Part shown: piece by piece, positions 59,244 to 64,000 of the stretch
Position numbering within the stretch: position 1 is the first letter of the stretch
Layout of the letters: every line of letters starts with the position of its first letter
DNA from: JANNSX01 sp046348995
GTDB lineage: Bacteria; Pseudomonadota; Alphaproteobacteria; Rhizobiales; Hyphomicrobiaceae
NCBI GenBank assembly: GCA_046348995.1
Contig: JAXMDB010000009.1
Span: 1 to 64,000, forward strand
Length of the DNA stretch: 64,000 nt
Direction: 5' to 3'
Notes under the pieces: generated by a model
What the model saw: only the letters and a program-made list of their open reading frames with translations
Told to the model about the DNA's origin: nothing
The model's database searches: none
Made by a program: the position numbers and the translations under genes

Positions 59244-61934
59244 ATGCGGGTCGTCATCGTCGAAAGCGCCGCCAAGGCTAAGACCATCAACAAGTACCTG
59301 GGCTCCGGCTACAAGGTGCTCGCCTCCTTCGGGCATGTGCGCGACCTGCCGCCCAAGGACGGCTCTGTGCTGCCCGATCAGGATTTTCAGATGTCCTGGG
59401 AGGTCGACGGCAAAGCGCAGAAGATCATTTCGGAGATCGCCCGCGCCGTGAAAGGCGCCGACAAGCTGATCCTCGCCACCGACCCCGATCGCGAGGGGGA
59501 GGCCATCTCCTGGCACATCCTCGACATCCTCAACACCAAGAAGGTGCTCAAAGGCGTCGGCGTCGAGCGCGTCGCTTTCAACGCCATCACCAAGCAGGCG
59601 ATCACGGAGGCGATGAAGCATCCGCGCCAGATCGACGAGCCGCTGGTGGATGCCTATCTCGCGCGCCGCGCGCTCGACTATCTCGTCGGCTTCACGCTCT
59701 CGCCGGTGCTCTGGCGCAAGCTGCCGGGCGCGAAGTCCGCTGGCCGCGTCCAGTCGGTGGCGCTGCGCCTGATCTGCGACCGCGAGGAGGAGATCGAGCG
59801 CTTCAAGACCGACGAGTATTGGACGATCGAGGCGACGTTCGACACGGCCAAGCACGAGGAGTTCAGTGCGCGCCTGCATGCGATCGGCGGCACGGCTCTG
59901 AAGAAGCTCGACATCAAGGACGAGGCGAGCGCGAAGGCGATCAAGGCCGCCGTCGAGAAGCAATCGTTCAAGGTCGCGTCCGTCGACAAGAAGGCGACGA
60001 AGCGCAATCCCTATGCGCCCTTTGCGACCTCGACCATGCAGATGGACGCCTCCCGCAAGCTCGGCTTCTCGGCCAAGCAGACCATGCAGGTGGCTCAGCG
60101 CCTCTACGAGGGCGTCGAGATCGGGGGCGAGACGGTTGGACTCATCACCTATATGCGAACCGACGGCGTCACCATTATACCCGAGGCCGTCAAAGCCATC
60201 CGCGGGCTCATCGCGCGCGAGTTCTCGCAGCGCTACGTCGCCCCCTTCATTCGCGAGTACAAGACGAAGGCCAAGAACGCGCAAGAAGCCCACGAGGCCA
60301 TCCGTCCGACCGAAGTTTCACGGCTGCCCAAGGACGTGGCGCGCTATCTCCCCAAGGATCAAGCCGCCCTCTACGACCTGATCTGGAAACGCACGGTCGC
60401 AAGCCAGATGGCGTCGGCCGAGGTCGACCAGACGACGGCCGATATCGACGTCAAAGGCCGCGACGGCAAGGGCTACACCTTCCGCGCGACCGGCTCGGTC
60501 ATCACCTTCGACGGCTTCCTCAAGGTCTACGACGAGGGCCGTGATGACCGGGTGCGCACGATCGAGAAGGGCAAGGACGATCGCGAGGCTCATACCTCCG
60601 ACGAGGCCGACGATACGCGCCGCCTGCCGCCGCTCGCGCAGGGCGATCAGGTTCGCGATAAGGCGATCGAGCCCGAGCAGCACTTCACGCAGCCGCCGCC
60701 GCGCTACTCGGAGGCGACGCTCGTCAAGCGTCTGGAGGAGCTTGGCATCGGCCGGCCCTCGACCTTCGCCTCGACGCTCGCCGTGCTGCAGGAGCGCGAC
60801 TACGTCAAGACCGATAAGAAGCGCTTGGTGCCCGAGGACAAGGGCCGCCTCGTCACGGCGTTCCTCAAGGGCTTCTTCAAGCGCTACGTCGAGTACGATT
60901 TCACAGCGGATCTGGAAGAGAAGCTCGATCTCATCTCGGACGGCAAGCTCGAATGGAAGGACGTGCTCCGGGAGTTCTGGAAGCAGTTCATGGGCGCCGT
61001 CGAAGAGACGAAGGAGCTGCGCGTCACGGATGTGCTCGAAGCGCTCAACGAGCAGCTCGGGCCGCACATCTTCCCCGACAAGGGCGACGGCGGGGATCCG
61101 CGCGCCTGTCCGACCTGTGGCGCCGGCCGCCTCTCGCTCAAGACCGGCAAGTTCGGCGCCTTCATCGGCTGCTCGAACTATCCCGAGTGCCGCTATACCC
61201 GACAGCTCGTCGTGCCCGAGGGCGAGGACGCCTCCGCGACGCCGCCCGAGGGCCGCAACCTCGGCAAGGATCCGGCGACCGGTCTCGACGTGCTGCAGAA
61301 GACTGGCCGCTTCGGTCCCTATCTGCAACTCGGCGAAGCGGTCGAAGGCGAGAAGCCGAAGCGCTCGACGATCCCGAAAGGGTTCGATCCGGCGACCATC
61401 GATCTCGAGCAGGCGCTGAAGCTGCTCAACCTTCCCCGCCGCGTCGGCGAGCATCCGGAAACCGGCAAGCCGATCGTCGCGGGCCTCGGCCGCTATGGGC
61501 CCTTCATCGAGCACGACGGCACCTACGCCAATCTCGCGAGCGCCCAAGAGTTGTTCGAGATCGGTCTCAACCGCGCCGTGACGCTGATCGCCGAGAAGAA
61601 GGAAGGCAAGGGCCGCGGCCGCCCTCAGGCCGAGGTGCTGAAGGCGCTCGGCGATCACCCGAGCGAGGGCGGCAAGATCGAGGTGCTGTCGGGCCGCTAC
61701 GGGCCCTACATCAAGCACGGCAAGGTCAATGCGACGCTGCCCAAGGGCGTCGAGCCCAAGGACGTGACGGTCGAGCAAGCGGTGCAGCTCATCGCCGAGC
61801 GCGCCGCCAAGGGACCGCCGGCCAAGAAGGGTCGCTTCGGCAAGGCCAAGGCGGCGAAAGATGACGGAGCCGCCAAGCCCGCGAAGGCGAAGGCCAAGCC
61901 GAAAAAGGCCAAGGTGACGGCGGACGAGGATTGA
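59244..61934 (+). CDS. topA: DNA topoisomerase I
   Basis: 896 residues. N-terminal TOPRIM domain (VVIVESAAKAKTI at 2-14; DPDREGEAISWHI, metal-binding Asp-x-Asp). Active-site Tyr303 in GLITYMRTDG. YLARRALDYLVGFTLSPVLWRKL and GRVQSVALRLICDRE are family blocks. One zinc-binding domain (CPTCGAGRLS ... CSNYPEC) is followed by topoisomerase C-terminal repeats (GRYGPYI-type: FGPYLQLGE, YGPFIEHDG, YGPYIKHGK) and a Lys/Ala-rich tail. It relaxes negative supercoils. Usual size for Alphaproteobacteria. It is followed by the repeat-rich 440-bp gap before rnr. Confidence 0.96.
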   Translation: MRVVIVESAAKAKTINKYLGSGYKVLASFGHVRDLPPKDGSVLPDQDFQMSWEVDGKAQKIISEIARAVKGADKLILATDPDREGEAISWHILDILNTKKVLKGVGVERVAFNAITKQAITEAMKHPRQIDEPLVDAYLARRALDYLVGFTLSPVLWRKLPGAKSAGRVQSVALRLICDREEEIERFKTDEYWTIEATFDTAKHEEFSARLHAIGGTALKKLDIKDEASAKAIKAAVEKQSFKVASVDKKATKRNPYAPFATSTMQMDASRKLGFSAKQTMQVAQRLYEGVEIGGETVGLITYMRTDGVTIIPEAVKAIRGLIAREFSQRYVAPFIREYKTKAKNAQEAHEAIRPTEVSRLPKDVARYLPKDQAALYDLIWKRTVASQMASAEVDQTTADIDVKGRDGKGYTFRATGSVITFDGFLKVYDEGRDDRVRTIEKGKDDREAHTSDEADDTRRLPPLAQGDQVRDKAIEPEQHFTQPPPRYSEATLVKRLEELGIGRPSTFASTLAVLQERDYVKTDKKRLVPEDKGRLVTAFLKGFFKRYVEYDFTADLEEKLDLISDGKLEWKDVLREFWKQFMGAVEETKELRVTDVLEALNEQLGPHIFPDKGDGGDPRACPTCGAGRLSLKTGKFGAFIGCSNYPECRYTRQLVVPEGEDASATPPEGRNLGKDPATGLDVLQKTGRFGPYLQLGEAVEGEKPKRSTIPKGFDPATIDLEQALKLLNLPRRVGEHPETGKPIVAGLGRYGPFIEHDGTYANLASAQELFEIGLNRAVTLIAEKKEGKGRGRPQAEVLKALGDHPSEGGKIEVLSGRYGPYIKHGKVNATLPKGVEPKDVTVEQAVQLIAERAAKGPPAKKGRFGKAKAAKDDGAAKPAKAKAKPKKAKVTADED

Positions 61935-61978
61935 GCTTCACTCTCGACGCTCTCGCCTTGCACGAACGTCCGATGAGC

Positions 61979-62105
61979 CGGCCTTCTCCTTTGGGGAGAA
62001 GGTGGCCTGAAGGGCCGGATGAGGGGTTGAGCAGCCCGAGACATCTCGTCGAAGATCGACCCCTCTCCCCCCTGTCGGGACCCTCTCCCCATGGGCGAGG
62101 GCCGA
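61979..62105. repeat. Interspersed repeat with hairpins in the topA-rnr gap
   Basis: CCTTCTCC-TTTGG-GGAGAAGG (starting near 61981) is a perfect 8-bp stem, and further on GGCCTGAAGGGCC, GGATGAGGGG, GACCCCTCTCCCC and CCTCTCCCCATGGGCGAGGG resemble the 'CCTTCTCCC/GGATGAGGGG' elements widespread between genes in Alphaproteobacteria. It lies in the 440-bp gap 61935-62374, where I find no gene. Confidence 0.6.
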
Positions 62106-62188
62106 AGACAGTGAACTTGCCTGGAAACAACGCGTTGGGCTGATCTCACGATCGCACATGCGCCTGATGCAAGCGCACCCCCACCTAT

Positions 62189-62230
62189 GTTCGCCTAAGG
62201 GTTTAGCTTGGCGCTAAACCCAAGGCGAAC
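62189..62230. terminator. Long stem-loop between topA and rnr
   Basis: Arms GTTCGCCTAAGGGTTTAGC (62189-62207) and GCTAAACCCAAGGCGAAC (62213-62230) pair over 17 bp with one small internal loop and a 5-nt terminal loop. No T-tract follows, so this may be a transcript-end or leader structure, or part of the adjacent repeat. Confidence 0.5.
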
Positions 62231-62374
62231 AGTCCTCCCCCATACGAAGGGGGAGGAGATTTCGCCTCAGCGTCGAGGATTGCTCTGTACAATCGAGCGC
62301 CGGCGTTGTTCCCCAGCCGCGCTTACTCATGATACGCAAGCGTTCGGCGATCATTCGCTCTCCGGCGAGGCAAC

Positions 62375-64000
62375 GTGCCCAAGCAGCCCAAGAAACCCAA
62401 AGAGAGCCCCAAGCGTCCGGGCCTGCCGTCCAAGGCCGAGGTCGCGGCGTTTCTCGAGACCGCCGAGGGCAAGGTCGGAAAGCGCGAGATCGCCCGCGCC
62501 TTCAACATCAAGGGCAACGACAAGATCGGGCTGAAGGCGCTGCTCAAGGAGATGTCGGAGGAGGGGAGCGTCTCGCGCGGCCGCAAGCATCTCCGCCGCA
62601 CGGGCACGCTGCCGCCCGTCACCGTCATCGAGGTTGCGGGTCACGACGCCGACGGCGAGCTCTACGGTCTTCCCGTCGATTGGGAGAGCGAGGAGGGCGC
62701 CGCCCCTAAGGTGCTCATTGCCCACGACGGTCCGCGCCACGAGCGCATCGGTCCGGCCGGCGCAGGCGATCGTCTCCTCTGCAAGCTCGAGCCGATTGCC
62801 GAGGACGAGGTCTATCGCTATCGCGCGCGGCCGATCAAGAAGCTCGCCCGCGAGCAGACGCGGCTGCTCGGCATCTACCGTATGGGCGATCGCGGCGGCA
62901 CCATTCTCCCCGTCGATCGCAAGCAGATGCGGGAGTGGCGGGTCGAGACCGGCGATACGGGCGGCGCCACCGACGGCGAGCTCGTGCGTTTCGACATCGC
63001 GCGGCGTGGGCGTGGCGGCTTGCCCGTCGCGCGCGTCGTCGAGCGGCTCGGCAATCCGGCGGACGAGCGCAAGATCAGCCTCATCGCCGTGCACGCACAC
63101 GGCATTCCCGATGTCTTTCCGGCCCGCGTTCTGGAGGAGGTCGAGCGGCTGCCGGACCTGGCGAAGGGCAAGCGCGAGGATCTGACGACGATCCCGCTCC
63201 TGACCATCGATCCGATCGATGCCCGCGACCACGACGATGCTGTCTACGCCGAGCCGGATGCGGACCCTAAGAATGCCGGCGGGTTCGTCGTCTATGTCGC
63301 GATCGCCGATGTCGCGCACTATGTGCGCCCCGGCACGGCGCTCGATCGCGAGGCGTTGAAGCGCGGCAACTCGGTCTACTTCCCCGATCGCGTCGTGCCC
63401 ATGCTGCCGGAGCGGATCTCGAACGACCTCTGCTCGTTGCGCGAAAAGGAAATGCGCCCGTGCCTCGCCGTGCGCATGGTGTTCGACGCGCAGGGGCAGA
63501 AGCGGTCGCACACATTCATGCGGGCGCTCATGCGCTCGGCGGCCAAGCTCGCCTACGAGGAGGCGCAGGCCGCCATCGACGGCCGGCCGAACGACAAGAC
63601 CGGGCCGCTGCTTGAGCCGGTGCTGAAGCCCTTGTGGGCCGCCTATGCGGCGCTGTGCAAGGCGCGCGATGCCCGCAGCCCCCTCGATCTCGATCTGCCT
63701 GAGCGCAAGATCCTCGTCGGTGCCGACGGTCGCATCGCGAAAATCTACACGCCGGAGCGCTTGGCGGCGCATCGGTTGATCGAAGAATTCATGATCCAGG
63801 CGAACGTCGCCGCTGCCGAAACGCTAGAGCAGAAACGCACGCCGCTCATCTATCGCGTCCATGACGAGCCCTCTCGCGAGAAGCTCGAAGGCCTGCGCAC
63901 GTTCCTGGCGACCCTCGACATTCCGCTTGCCAAAGGCCAGGTGCTCAGGCCCGAGCAGTTCAACCGCATTCTCGCCGAGACGCGCGGGCTCGACGTCTCC
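62375..64000 (+). CDS. rnr: Ribonuclease R, N-terminal part (3' truncated by window end)
   Basis: The frame is open from a GTG at 62375 (GCGAGG upstream) to the window end, 542 codons. A basic N-terminal winged-helix region (KREIARAFNIKG near 35-46) is followed by cold-shock-like domains and the RNB catalytic domain. Visible RNB markers are DARDHDDAVYAE near 285-296 (metal-binding aspartates), VAIADVAHYVRPGTALDREA and VYFPDRVVPMLPE. The 3'-5' exoribonuclease degrades structured RNA. The last codons are in the RNB domain, so the S1 domain and basic tail lie outside. There is no sign of damage. Confidence 0.93.
   Translation, partial: MPKQPKKPKESPKRPGLPSKAEVAAFLETAEGKVGKREIARAFNIKGNDKIGLKALLKEMSEEGSVSRGRKHLRRTGTLPPVTVIEVAGHDADGELYGLPVDWESEEGAAPKVLIAHDGPRHERIGPAGAGDRLLCKLEPIAEDEVYRYRARPIKKLAREQTRLLGIYRMGDRGGTILPVDRKQMREWRVETGDTGGATDGELVRFDIARRGRGGLPVARVVERLGNPADERKISLIAVHAHGIPDVFPARVLEEVERLPDLAKGKREDLTTIPLLTIDPIDARDHDDAVYAEPDADPKNAGGFVVYVAIADVAHYVRPGTALDREALKRGNSVYFPDRVVPMLPERISNDLCSLREKEMRPCLAVRMVFDAQGQKRSHTFMRALMRSAAKLAYEEAQAAIDGRPNDKTGPLLEPVLKPLWAAYAALCKARDARSPLDLDLPERKILVGADGRIAKIYTPERLAAHRLIEEFMIQANVAAAETLEQKRTPLIYRVHDEPSREKLEGLRTFLATLDIPLAKGQVLRPEQFNRILAETRGLDVS

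Noticed and set aside
1..64000. tRNA, rRNA or small RNA genes
   Set aside because: I saw no tRNA-like cloverleaf ending in CCA nor rRNA-like sequence. A covariance-model search could find small RNAs that I cannot see by eye.

Overview
The window is 64 kb of high-GC, gene-dense chromosome. It most likely comes from an alphaproteobacterium, probably of the Hyphomicrobiales (Rhizobiales). The pointers are alphaproteobacterial neighbourhoods rather than a marker gene: yajC-secD-secF followed by homologues of two mitochondrial complex I assembly factors (Mth938/NDUFAF3 and the squalene/phytoene-synthase-like NDUFAF6), sfsA-map-radC, and a DUF2842 protein divergent from heme A synthase ctaA. I see no rRNA, tRNA, CRISPR array, transposase or phage gene.

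Layout. 1-4.9 kb: the end of a large LuxR regulator, an RTX calcium-binding protein bracketed by two copies of a 64-bp hairpin-bearing repeat, the ABC-F ATPase Uup, a DUF1445 protein and a small membrane protein. 5-8.1 kb: a B12-dependent diol/glycerol dehydratase with fused large and medium subunits, a decayed exported-protein gene and a UPF0158 protein. 8.1-13.7 kb: an SDR without its catalytic Tyr, a BNR-repeat protein coupled to a ThiS/MoaD-like protein ending in Gly-Gly, a Do-type protease and an MFS transporter. 13.8-14.4 kb: an AT-rich islet with one membrane protein. 14.5-17.7 kb: divergent polyamine genes puuB and speB plus a class I glutamine amidotransferase, with matching TGATCACA sites before both start codons. 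17.8-23.4 kb: lytic transglycosylase, NAD kinase, a SulP-STAS-cNMP fusion and NhaA.

23.6-38 kb: a 1,636-residue exported protein with 15 four-cysteine repeats and a Gln/Lys tract. Next comes an exopolysaccharide locus: Wzy/ligase-like, undecaprenyl-phosphate sugar transferase, GT4, Wza-like lipoprotein, Wzz/Wzc-like protein with a degenerate kinase domain, CelD-like acetyltransferase and polysaccharide deacetylase. 38-41.2 kb: DUF2842, ctaA, several palindromic intergenic elements, a small hypothetical protein, and a lower-GC gene whose N-terminus looks like a proteasome-type Ntn hydrolase.

41.2-49.2 kb: radC, map, sfsA, a CinA-type protein, a 990-residue ATP-grasp/M32 carboxypeptidase fusion, an HpcH/HpaI aldolase and a DUF815 ATPase. 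49.4-54.4 kb: the Sec accessory operon and its conserved followers. 54.5-64 kb: a secreted SGNH hydrolase, a CobB-type sirtuin, SRPBCC, a DUF71 ATPase, HIT, a small membrane protein, topA, a 440-bp intergenic region with repeats, and the start of RNase R, cut by the window end.

The most promising places for new biology are the Ntn hydrolase (40135-41103), the Cys-repeat/polyQ protein (23613-28523), the ATP-grasp/M32 fusion (44503-47475), the BNR/ubiquitin-like pair (9093-10516) and the AT-rich islet (13831-14377).
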